Below are positions 20,519 to 30,271 of a stretch of 64,000 nucleotides of DNA, one piece after another. Each line of letters opens with the position of its first letter. The stretch's first letter is position 1. Position numbers and translations under genes: made by a program. Origin of the DNA: Diplolepis rosae (Eukaryota > Arthropoda > Insecta > Hymenoptera > Diplolepididae); contig JAPYXD010000686.1 of the NCBI GenBank assembly GCA_030998225.1, positions 682,001 through 746,000 of the forward strand. Direction: 5' to 3'. The notes beneath the pieces are model-generated. The model made no database searches. It worked only from the letters and a program-made list of their open reading frames with translations, and had not been told where the DNA came from.

Positions 20519-21622
20519 ATGAATGTCAATGCAGACGCTCTCTCAAGAAACCCTATTATTAATGAAGAGAGATCAAGAAATTTACACGAAGATGATGACG
20601 ATACCTTTATGACATCTCAAGGTAAAACAAATCTTGAGAATACCTTTATGAAAAATAACGAAGAAAATAATATAAAAAAAGGAAATAATTCCAAAAGAGA
20701 ATATTTCAATTCGATATTTAGCCAAGATGATATAAATGACTTTAGTGAATCATCACAAGATCCAATATTAAATATCAATCCTAATTTTTTAGAAACTTTT
20801 AATGTTTCTCCCAATGAAGAACTATTTAATATCATTTGTAACAATTTTATGAAATATACAAGTTTATTGAAACTTTTAGCATCAAAGCTTCTCTTTATGA
20901 CTATTATACTCTTAAGTCCAATACTTGGAAAAAATTATGAAAATTCGCCATGGAAAACCATGACTACTAGGAGTAAAAAGAAAAAACAAGAACAAATGAA
21001 AAATTCAAATCAGCATAAAAATCTAGAAAATTTAAATCAAAATGAAATCCAAGAAAAATTAGACGAAAATTTTTCTTCTAAACCTCTTGTGGAAAAACCT
21101 CGAGGTAGGCCAAGAAAAACTCTACTTACAAATTTAAAAATTATTCCCTCTCAAACAAAAAGAAAGAGAGGTAGACCAAGAAAACAAATATATGAAAATG
21201 AATTACCGGAAATAAATATGCAAAAAGGAAGCCGAAAAAAAGTAAAATCAGATTCCGACTCTGATCCTGATTCTGATCCTGAATATTTGGACAATTTGAA
21301 AGAAATCCAAGCAAAAAATAAAAGAAATAAAAATGGCAAAAAGCCTAAACAATTTATTATACCTCAAGAGGAAAAAAGCGAAAATTATTTTTCTACTTCT
21401 GAAGATGAAGTAATTGATATGGAACCTGAAGATGAAGAGAGCTCTGAAAGCTCTTGTATTGAAGAAATTTTTGAAAATGAAAATATCGAAGACACTTTTA
21501 ATGAACGAAGTTCTAAAATAAACAAAAATCGACAAATAGAAACCAGGGAAAATCTCGAAAATTATAATAATTCAGAATTCGAAGAAAACCGTCCACCCCC
21601 AAAGCCCCCTCCACCCAACTGA
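20519..21622 (+). CDS. pol: Element C RNase H-integrase linker with two AT-hooks
   Basis: The segment begins at the NVNADALSRNP tether that closes RNase H. An acidic and Asn-rich region follows, then a hydrophobic stretch (LLKLLASKLLFMTIILLSP, about 20860-20918) that could be buried or membrane-associated. Then come two AT-hook motifs, PRGRPRKTLL (about 21097-21126) and KRGRPRKQIY (about 21163-21192), and an acidic SDSDSDPDSDPE tract. It ends in a proline run and a TGA at 21620-21622, just before the macro-like block in the same frame. AT-hooks bind the minor groove of AT-rich DNA; inside pol they could influence target choice (inference). Confidence 0.65.
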   Translation: MNVNADALSRNPIINEERSRNLHEDDDDTFMTSQGKTNLENTFMKNNEENNIKKGNNSKREYFNSIFSQDDINDFSESSQDPILNINPNFLETFNVSPNEELFNIICNNFMKYTSLLKLLASKLLFMTIILLSPILGKNYENSPWKTMTTRSKKKKQEQMKNSNQHKNLENLNQNEIQEKLDENFSSKPLVEKPRGRPRKTLLTNLKIIPSQTKRKRGRPRKQIYENELPEINMQKGSRKKVKSDSDSDPDSDPEYLDNLKEIQAKNKRNKNGKKPKQFIIPQEEKSENYFSTSEDEVIDMEPEDEESSESSCIEEIFENENIEDTFNERSSKINKNRQIETRENLENYNNSEFEENRPPPKPPPPN

Positions 21623-21643
21623 AAATCTACCAGGCAAATTTTA

Positions 21644-22062
21644 ATGAATAAAAATATCATTGAATGTCGCGATCAATTAACAATGCGAAAAGATAATTAT
21701 GTATATTTTGTTACAACAAATGGAAATCCTCGAGATGATGGATCAAAAAGTCTAGAAAAACGTGGAACTTTACCAAAATTCAAAAACTTACAGAAGGGAA
21801 CAGCCAAAGAAATAAAAAAAGGAAACTATTATCATTTTGCTCTTTCGATTGAAGGAGAAATTCAAGACAATTTATCTGCAACCTTAAATAATATCAAATT
21901 GTCAATTTATTCATTACACGAATTATCTCAAAAATTAAATTTACGATCAATTAGTATTTCAAAGACTTCGAAAATCAACCACATAGCCTGGGAAGAAATA
22001 AAATTAATATTTGATTTAGTTTTTGCATATTCTCTTACGAAGATAATAGTTTGTAATGGCAT
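21644..22062 (+). CDS. Element C macro-domain-like block
   Basis: In frame with integrase, starting near MRKDNYVYFVTTNG. Order: strand YVYFVTT, a PRDDGSK turn where macro domains have their Gly-rich loop, a helix (KSLEKRG), a KGTAKEIKKG turn, strand YYHFALSI, helix LNNIKLSIYSLHELSQKLN, strand LRSISISK, IAWEEIKLIFDLVF helix and strand TKIIVCNG. The SISIxK..IxxIAWEEI arrangement resembles the PxIGxGxxxLxWxxV stretch of TARG1/POA1 macro domains. The catalytic lysine and aspartate of that group are not conserved. Homologous blocks occur in A and B. Confidence 0.55.
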
Positions 22063-23131
22063 AACGCAATATCCAACAAAAGAACAAAGATCACAATTAA
22101 TTGAAGAAGCACACTCCTCAGCATTAGGAGGCCATAAAGGCGTCACAAAGACCTATAATCGAATTCGCCAAAAATTTTTTTGGGAAAATATGAAAGTCGA
22201 TATTCAAAAGTATATTCAAGGCTGTTTACAATGCCAAATAAAAAAATTAGTTCGGGTTAAAACTAAAAATCCTATGGTTATTACTGATACACCCACTACT
22301 GCCTTCGAAAAAATATTAATGGATATTGTTGGTCCACTACCAGAAACAAAGTCTGGAAATCTGTATATTCTTACTATACAAGATAATTTTACAAAATACT
22401 CTCTAGCAATACCTCTTCGTAATCATCAAGCTGGTACAATAGCAGACGCATTCGTGAAAAAATTTATTTGCATATGTGGATCGCCAAAAGGAGTACTAAC
22501 GGATTAAGGCAGAGATTTTTTAAGCAATTTATCAAAAAGATTAGCAAAACGCTTTAGAATCAGACAATTTCGTACCACAGCTTTTCACCCTCAATCCAAT
22601 GGATCACTTGAACGATCACATCATGTCCTAGGTGAATATCTCAAACAATTTGTAGCAAAAAACTCAGAATGGGACGATTGGCTAGAATTAGCAATGTTCT
22701 CGTATAACACAAGTGTACACGAAGCCACAAAATGTACGCCTTACGAATTAGTTTTTGGCAAATTAGCCCGTGAAACCTCTAGTGAACCTTTATCACAAAA
22801 TGAAAAATTGCAAACCTATGATGATTATTTGATCAACTTTGTCACACAACTGCATGAAATGCGAATACAAGCAAGAGAAAACCTCATAAAGGCAAAAGAA
22901 AAATCAAAAATGTACCACGATAGAAAAATAAATCCCTTGGAAATAAAAATTGGGGATAATGTATTTTTATTAAAAAGAGGAAAAATTAAAAAGCTGGATA
23001 ATCAATACACAGGACCTCATGAAGTTTTAGATGTACTAGGAAAAGGAAATGTAAAAATCAACATAAAAGGAAAACCGACAGTAGTTCACGTCAATCGAAT
23101 AAAAAGATCGCACATAAATATACAAAATTAA
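22063..23131 (+). CDS. pol: Element C integrase with GPY/F-type module
   Basis: The zinc domain has AHSSALGGHKGVTKTY and CLQCQ. The catalytic core has D in LMDIVGPLP, D in GVLTD (22493-22504) and E in SNGSLERSHHVL. A TAA at 22505-22507 directly follows the second aspartate; the frame then continues to 23131. The C-terminus has YTGPHEVLDVLG, the GPY/F module with His in the third position. Apart from the nonsense codon all catalytic residues are kept. Confidence 0.9.
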
Positions 23132-23452
23132 TTAACTGAATTTGAATTCAAACTTAAAATAATTTAAACTTTGAATAAAACCAAAGCGTTTAGAGTAACT
23201 AAACCAGGAAATGTTCTAAACAAAAAGATCTTTTGAAATTTTATTCTAATCTTATTTTTCTATTTCAGAGATTCGAGAAGCTCACTGTACCTTTTAAATA
23301 GTAATCAAAAAATTTTAATAGATTTCATGTTTTTTTTTCAGAGTAAATTAAACTCCTCAAACTAGCAAGTACTTATCAAATGCATTAAAATTTTTCAACT
23401 TTTCTCTTCCGTTCAGCACAAACTAAAAATCTAATATCATCACAAAAAATTA
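23132..23452 (+). other. Element C post-integrase region, first part
   Basis: No ORF. Two pyrimidine-rich acceptor-like sites, TTTTTCTATTTCAG (ending about 23268) and TTTTTTTTTCAG (ending about 23341), suggest a spliced downstream product was once made here, as in element A, but no dsRBD or Env reading remains. Confidence 0.45.
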
Positions 23453-25520
23453 TGTTACGTCCCGAGCAAAAGGCGAGGGTAGGTTGGATTTTTGGATGTA
23501 AGGGAGGAGGTTAGCCGATTATATCAGGTTGGTAAGGCCTGATAATTTATTTTTGTTTGTGGGTACGTTGTCTCTTGTCAAGTCTATGGGCCCTGAGTTG
23601 TTTACAATGATAATAAAACACTGAATTTACGAATATATAAGGTAATTTATTATAAATAAATAAGTTGTTACACAGTTTGTTACTTAGGTGGTAACTTATA
23701 CTACTTCTCAAGACGAGAAGGCAATGTTATGAGTTTTATGCGATTATGAGCCAAATATACAGGTTTTGAGTTGCCTATATATGTAACTTCCGCAGTTGAT
23801 TGTGGACGTTTTACGCTAATATACTAGGTTTTGAGATGCCTAGGTATACAACTCACACTCCACATTCAGCGTTATAGTTAAATATAATAAGTTTTGAGAT
23901 GCTTATTTATATTTAGGTTATGAGTTTTATGCGGTTATGAGCCAAATATACAGGTTTTGAGATGCCTATATATGTAACTTCCGCAGTTGATTGTGGACGT
24001 TTTACGCTAATATGCTAGGTTTTGAGATGCCTAGGTATACAACTCACGCTCCACAGTCAGCGTTATAGTTAAATATAATAAGTTTTGAGATGCTTATTTA
24101 TATTTATATAACTTACTTGTCTACCTCTTAAATTAGAGGGCAAAAGAGAGAATTGTCGTTTATTACTTCTGTTATTGCAAGTCAACGCGCACAAATCCTT
24201 GCAGGATAGTTGAGTTTCGTTTGAGTCTCCTTGAGGTAGCAAAACAACGATAAATTTTGCAGGAGGTATGGTGTAAGAGATGCAAGTCCACCAGCAACTG
24301 ATGTGATCAATTATCCGCTTACGTATCTTGTTGAGTACACGAGAAATGAATCAAACATGCACTTGTTAACAAGATAGGTTAGTTCGTCCCGATTTCAGAA
24401 TTAAATCACTATTAACCGACACGACTAAATACGACGATACACGTAATCCAAAGGAACTATCTAGCACTACGGTTTCCGGACTTGCACCACTTAAGGACCA
24501 AGGATTTTATTTACCAAGTACCGAATGTTGAGTTGCTCATAGAAATCCAATGAGACTTACGTTTATCGAAGGGTCTGCTCACGACGTTGAATTACCGGTC
24601 CAGACCTAACAACCGTACAACTGTTCGGAACTTAATGACAAACCACCAGGGGTGAACCTGGGGTATATATACTATTGATCTTCCAATAGTAACTGCAGTG
24701 GGAGTAGACTCGCGCAAAAGTGATGGAAGTCACGTCCGTTGCAAAAGTGATGGAAGTCACGTTCGTTGCAAAAGTGATGGAAGTCACGTTCGATCAGAGA
24801 TCTATGATCCTCTCCCACCACGGTCTATTACTATTGGTCGATGTTGATCTGTAATTTGGATTTTTATATCCCCTCTATTCACTCTCTTACCTATTCTTAT
24901 TTCTAATCAACAAGTAGAGCCAGGTATGACTAAGAATACCTGCATCTACTTAGTTGTAGCTTATATTCTATGTGTTACAGCCTATAATTGATTGATTGAT
25001 TGATGTTCTATAATCAATCAATTAATATTTATGATAACATGTTTTCTTATTTGTGGCTGGTTTATGATTAATTGATAAATTATTTTTATCAATATACGTA
25101 ATAATTGTATGCTTAAATACTAACAGGGATGGTATATTAATTATTAATTAAAGTAGTAATTAGTCAATGTTAATGGTGCCACGCCAGTAACCCGTTACCA
25201 TCTCGTCAGGTCACTAGCGCTGCATCACTATATTATCAACGCGTGGCATGATTCACTGACCAATTACCGCGCGGGTAATTACCATATGGACCGGCCGATG
25301 CTCTTCTTTATCACTTGTTACCAAGTGTCGAGCCGATTTATCGATGTGAGGTAGCGCATTAGTTTACCTCCGTAGAACAGTTACCCGGTCCAGGTAGTAA
25401 TTACCATAAGACTAAATTTAAAGAGTATTTAGTACTTATTTACGCTTGCGTATTACGTATTGCTCATATGCAGGGGCAATAATTAAAATTATAAAAATTT
25501 AATGTTACCGGGATGTAACA
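23453..25520. mobile_element. Probable solo LTR (2068 bp) inserted in element C
   Basis: It begins TGTTACGTCCCGAGC and ends CGGGATGTAACA, with ATTA on both sides (23449-23452 and 25521-25524), fitting a 4-bp duplication. Contents: a 191-bp unit repeated in tandem (starting 23726 and 23917), three 27-bp copies of GCAAAAGTGATGGAAGTCAC (24716-24795), and a GGGGTATATATA box near 24660. It is related to the LTR pieces at 38796 and 47060-48455 and, over its first ~140 bases, to the end of element A. Orientation is ambiguous because the ends are nearly palindromic. A purine run just outside 25520 on the minus strand could be a polypurine tract, which would favour minus. Confidence 0.7.
23726..24112. 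repeat. 191-bp tandem duplication inside the solo LTR
   Basis: Two near-identical units start at GTTATGAGTTTTATGC (23726 and 23917). Each contains three sub-units of the form GGTTTTGAGATGCCTA with variation, so the repeat is itself built from a smaller repeat. Confidence 0.85.
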
Positions 25521-26794
25521 ATTATACCTCCTTATAATTCTTATGAATACTTTCTTTACATTTGATCCAATCATTTTTGTTTTTGTTCATTGATTATTTA
25601 AAAAACAAACTATTAACCTTTTTATTAAGACAAATGCTAGTTTTCATTCGAATCAACATTTTATTTTATCACTTAGAGAAAAATATAGAAATATTTGCAT
25701 TTTTCTTCTTTTTTGGATGAAAAAAAGACTTTTTCTGACAAGAATAAATAAGCACTTCATAATTGGTGCCATCATAAATATAATTTCAATTTTGTGTTTT
25801 CTTCCATCAAGGGAACTTTTCTCGACTCCCATCCTATTGGAAGAACAGTTTCTACAAATATTGAGTCTGTAAATGTAAACTGTGCGATGGCGTTACAAAA
25901 TTGTTAATGTAAAAATTGCTTTTCCAATAGAAATTAATGTGCAATAATAACAAATTAAATAATTACTATTCTTCATATATTTCATGCACAAATAACTCTA
26001 TTAATTTTAAAAGAAAGATTAGAAAAACAATTAAAAATACAAGAATTGTAGGAACATCTATTACCCTGTTATTATGTAAAATTGGTTTTCTTATGATTAT
26101 TTTATTCATTTAATAACACACTAATCAAATTGAAGTGCGTGAAATTAATTGTTAGAAACATGTAAAAGTAATAATAAGCAATAGCAATGCATGTTTTCAA
26201 GAAATCAATTTTAGATTTAACCAAGTTTTTCTCTTTAATGTACCAAGTTACGACATCTATTAATTAATATGTGTAATCAACGATCCTAATATTTTTTTAA
26301 TCTCTACTAATATTATATATTTCAATCTCTTTTCATGTATAATCAATAATCTATAATATTTTCCAAATTTTAATTTTAATAATGTATACAATAACAATCG
26401 TAATTCTTGGAAATTACTCTTTACTATTTTATATCTAATCGATAAAATTTTACAATCTTTGATCTTCTTTTTATCAGTAAGTTTAATAGTTATTATCAAA
26501 AAAAAAATTGTCAAATTACCTAACTACCACTATAACACATGAAATCAATGATTGTAATATTTTCACAATTATATCCTCTGTTATTACTATGCACTTATAT
26601 AAAACTTGTTATAAAATTTTAATTCGCAATAATAAATTGAAATGTCAATTCCTATAATTATGTATAAACGAAGCTATTATGTTATAAATTGTCAAATTAA
26701 ATTAAAAATATGTATTTGATTGCTTAAGCATCTTGGATTAAAAATGTATTCTTCTACCGAAGTTTCGATCGCGGATCGTTAACTCCCCGCGTTC
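25521..26794 (+). other. Element C post-integrase region, second part
   Basis: AT-rich, no convincing ORF on either strand. By position it is the rest of C's 3' internal region. No Env or dsRBD-like reading was found. Confidence 0.5.
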
Positions 26795-26798
26795 GAAT

Positions 26799-26810
26799 TA
26801 AGGGGGGAGG
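26799..26810 (+). other. Polypurine tract of element C
   Basis: AATTAAGGGGGGAGG ends directly at the TG of the 3' LTR (26811). It primes plus-strand synthesis and fixes the LTR start. Confidence 0.9.
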
Positions 26811-28146
26811 TGTCACGTCCCGCGACTCTACCACCTAGAGTAATAAACAAATTAAGGAACCAATGAAGAGATCAAGGCAATATTACCACGTCCTTGATTA
26901 TATTGACTCAACAGCAAGATCTAACAAGAAATAGGAAGATCGTTAAAATCGAAAGGGAAATCTAAATAGATATATTTGGCTGTGACATTAACGCCAAGTA
27001 ATAAATTTCATCGGAACGTGACTCATCGGTAAAGGCAACTCATTCGACTTTAAACACCAAAATATGGAAAAGATCGTACACCTTGTTTTTACTTCCACAG
27101 TAGTTGACCTTTTCGTTAGAATCGAATAACAGATGAAATAGATTGCGACATTAGTGCCAGGTACCGAATTTCATTGGAGCACGAGTCATCAGAGAGGGCA
27201 ACTCATCCGATCTTAATACCAAAGGTGGTACACCTTGGTTTTGCTCCCACCATAAGCAACCTTGCAAAAGTTCTATAAAAAGCGAAAGTTCTAATAGAGA
27301 TCAGTTCAGTCAACATCAATTTCTACAATGTAACCAACGTGAGTTCAGTCAGTCAGTCGACATCTGATTTTCACAATGTAACCAACGCGAGTTCAGTCCA
27401 GTGCCATCATCTCTACAAAGCGAGTTCAGTTCAGTCTAGTCCAGTACCATCATCTCTACACGGCGAGTTCAGTTCAGTCTAGTCCAGTACCATCATCTCT
27501 AAACGGCGAGTTCAGTTCAGTCTAATCCAGTACCATCATCTCTACACGGCGAGTTCAGTTCAGTCTAGTCCAGTACCATCATCTCTACACGGCGAGTTCA
27601 GTTCAGTCTAGTCCAGTACCATCATCTCTACACGGCGAGTTCAGTTCAGCCTAGTCCAGTTTCATTATCTCTACGTTACGAGTTCAGTCCAGCCTCATCA
27701 GATTTTACCGCTACTCAGATGAATTCCTACTCGACGCTGAGTTCAACGACATTAGAAAGTGAAGGGGAATCACCGTCCAAAATTCTCTCTAAACTTGGAT
27801 CAAGAATCGACTAGACCAACCGTCTCAACAACGAATTTCCCATCAAACAAGTACTATCTCAACGATCTCAACGAGGACTCAACTGACCACCTTCGCTCCA
27901 CTGGACTCAATAATTCATCAGACAAATTTCACTCGGGTAATTACAAAGGTACATCTAAATTTCAATTCGATTTTCAATTCCATGATGCTTATTCGTTTCT
28001 CAATTTGATTGTTAATAAACATACTTTATATCAATAACCATTCTCAATCACTGACTTCTCCTCATCCCTTAAAGAGGATCCTTTTCGATCCTAACATAAA
28101 ACGAGGAATCTTTTAAGAAGAGAAATGTTACGTTTCTGACGTAACA
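26811..28146 (+). repeat. 3' LTR of element C
   Basis: Same ends as the 5' LTR. It lacks one of the ~130-bp front units but has about six copies of the 43-bp GCGAGTTCAGTTCAGTCTAG unit (27390-27680), against about three in the 5' LTR. A few substitutions are visible in the first 300 bases (for example near 26920). TATA at 27274. Confidence 0.92.
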
Positions 28147-28563
28147 CAATATTGAATCAAATCTCGTACGCACTGTATTTGTTCAAAATCTTTTATAGAG
28201 GCACCTACTAAAATTATATTGAGATAGTAAAAACTTGAATACAGGAAATTTGAATTTAGATTTGAATAAATATTATTAGACTATATAATTTTTTGATAAT
28301 ATTTTCATGTGTAATTTATTTATTTAAAGTTGCAAAATAAATTATATTTGATTTTCTTGTATTCAATTTTTTAAAGGAAATTAAAACTGCTACCAACTTG
28401 TCGACTTGTTCAATGGTTATTAAAAAAAGATAATTTTAATTATTAGAAAAATTTAACTCAAACTGAAATTATTTTAAAGAAATTTCAGGAGATTTTTGTA
28501 AAAAATGTGAAAACTATTCAAGAAAAAATTTGCATAAAATTCATAAGGCTTGATGTTTGCCGA
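28147..28563 (-). other. Element B leader, LTR-proximal part
   Basis: It continues B's leader after the insertion of C, beginning with the duplicated CAAT. AT-rich and without ORFs. Confidence 0.6.
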
Positions 28564-28577
28564 CGGCCGATGCACCA
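28564..28577 (-). other. Primer binding site, tRNA-Gly type (element B)
   Basis: On the minus strand TGGTGCATCGGCCG, matching the start of element C's tRNA-Gly site. It lies 13 bases from the LTR end at 28591, similar to C's 17-base spacing. Confidence 0.75.
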
Positions 28578-28590
28578 GAATAATTAGCTC

Positions 28591-30271
28591 TGTGACGTCC
28601 TAAGTTTTAAATTAATATAAATATTTCCTACCTAAAGTCTAGAGCCAATTACCCCAACTATGTTTGCTCTGTTTATTGTTAAAATTAATAATTAGCCGGG
28701 TAGAGGACAAGCCAAATGAATCAAATTACAATTTTTGTTAATAATAATTTATTATAAAAATACAAATTTTATTTTAACCCAAGTCTGATTGGTCCAACCG
28801 TAAAGAAAAGCACACCGTGAGTCTAAAGGGCTCAAAAGAAAAGAGAAAAGAGAACTTTAATAAAAACAAATTTATTTGACATACCGGTTGTTCTTGATGA
28901 GGTGGCCTCTTGAAAGCGATAATCCTTTAATTTCTGTTTATCCTCTGCTAATCGGGTACCTCCCCTAATTATCCTTGTTGACCAACAGTGGCAGGTCAGT
29001 CCTTTGTTTAACCGGTATCCTTATTTTGATACCTCGATTACAATGACACTAAATCCAGTTTTATCGAAATTCACTCCGTTGTTATATTGGTTTTCCCGAA
29101 CACGTGGAAATTACGGCCACTTAGATTTATTGCGGTACGGCGACGAAAACCGGTTCTAACGATGCTGCTGGATCGTACACTCCCTTAGACTCCCTTAGAC
29201 TAGACTTAGACTCGCTTAGACTGGTGTTTAGGCCTTGCAGCCTGGCTTATATTGTCGCCTGTAGTTTCAACTCGTAGGTAGAAAGTATGGGAATTTGACT
29301 TCCATGGTTTCAATAGCTTTTTCGAAGTCCATTAGAATCTTAGGTGTCAGTGTGTTGAGTTGAGACTATGGGCCAGTTTGCTGGTGTGCTGCGTTGGTGA
29401 GCTTAGGGACTCACGCCGATTTTCCAAGTCCGTGTGTGTCATGCTTTCGTGGTGTGCGTGTACTCACATCTTCTCAAGGGCTGTGTAAACCCGTGTCACC
29501 AGGTTTTTAGGTAGACTTAGTCGCAAGGGTCAATGACATTGTTTATATACATAGGTAAGTAATAGAGCAATTATAATACAATTGTTGTACATAAATGTTT
29601 ATTATGATTTGTTTTAATTCTATTAATCTTTATATTTAAACATTGCTTTTGTTTATAAAATAACATTAATAATAATAATAATAGTGATTTGAATAGTTAT
29701 TAAAAAGAACGTATTTTATAATTAATTGCTGATTGTTGATTAACGTCAAATAAGAATATTAACAATAATGATAATTATTATAAACATTATTATTATAAAA
29801 TTTGAAGTAACACTATTGTTATATAATATAAGTGATTGATAATTATTGCAAATACAAAAATTGAAGTAACATTGTTATTATTTAATATTTGTTGCATTTT
29901 GACAAATATTTTTAATAACAATATAAAATAATAATACTAATAATAGTGATTAATAATAATTTTAAATACAAAGCTTGAAGTAATATTGTTGTTATGTAAC
30001 ATTTGTTGCATTTCGTTAATTATTATTATTAACAATAGTAATAATAATAGTTAATAATAATAAAAGGTAATATTTGTAATTAGTATTTTATGAATAAAAT
30101 AAATTGTTTATTGATATTTTAGTTAATAGTGATAGTGAAATTATTTGTAAAAACAGTTAGATGTATCTAGCAACAATATTTATAACAACAATAAAACGTG
30201 TTATATGATATAATAGCATAATAGTTTTGTATAATTATAATATATAATATATCTGTCATGGATACGTGACA
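28591..30271 (-). repeat. 5' LTR of element B
   Basis: On the minus strand it would begin TGTCACGTATCC (30271) and end GGACGTCACA (28591). This mirrors C's TGTCACGT...GACGTAACA ends. The inner end is supported by the adjacent primer site. The outer end is less sure; an alternative is near 29540. It contains CTTAGACT short tandem repeats (29170-29222) and long AT/AAT-rich tracts. Confidence 0.6.

Larger units (their letters stand above)
13770..28146 (+). mobile_element. Element C: complete Ty3/gypsy retrotransposon with two LTRs
   Basis: 5' LTR 13770-15149, tRNA-Gly primer site, about 1.3-kb leader with splice donor, gag, protease, RT, RNase H, linker with AT-hooks, macro-like block, integrase with GPH module, 3' region, polypurine tract and 3' LTR 26811-28146. 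A 4-bp target duplication CAAT flanks it (13766-13769 and 28147-28150). Total 14.4 kb, including a 2.07-kb probable solo LTR insertion. The LTRs are near-identical outside their tandem repeats, so the insertion is fairly recent. Pol still has two in-frame stops (20022-20024, 22505-22507) and a frame change near 20118, so this copy is not autonomous as read. Confidence 0.92.
6596..30271 (-). mobile_element. Element B: outer Ty3/gypsy retrotransposon, split by A, D and C
   Basis: Read on the minus strand: 5' LTR (about 30271-28591), tRNA-Gly primer site (28577-28564), leader, gag (13281-11420), protease (11412 down to 10961, resuming at 9127), RT/RNase H (8806-7391), macro-like block (7363-6985) and integrase, cut at 6596. 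It is interrupted by element C between 13770 and 28146 (CAAT duplication) and by D between 9128 and 10960 (TA duplication). It appears to be cut by A at 6595. It is close to element C in every domain but older, with many frame breaks. Confidence 0.8.

Noticed and set aside
24716..24795. CRISPR-like array of three 27-bp repeats
   Set aside because: The repeats are directly adjacent without unique spacers and lie in an LTR of a eukaryotic genome.
23449..25525. A complete second retroelement rather than a solo LTR
   Set aside because: ATTA on both sides and no pol reading in 25521-26810 favour a solo LTR, although a purine run next to 25520 keeps the alternative open.
26260..26514. Minus-strand 84-aa ORF as an Env or membrane protein
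   Set aside because: Composition follows AT-rich background (I, K, L); no signal peptide or domain, and no neighbours in frame.
14762..28037. Identical 92-aa ORFs at 14762-15040 and 27759-28037 as a duplicated host gene
   Set aside because: They lie inside the two LTRs of element C, which explains the identity; no domain is present.
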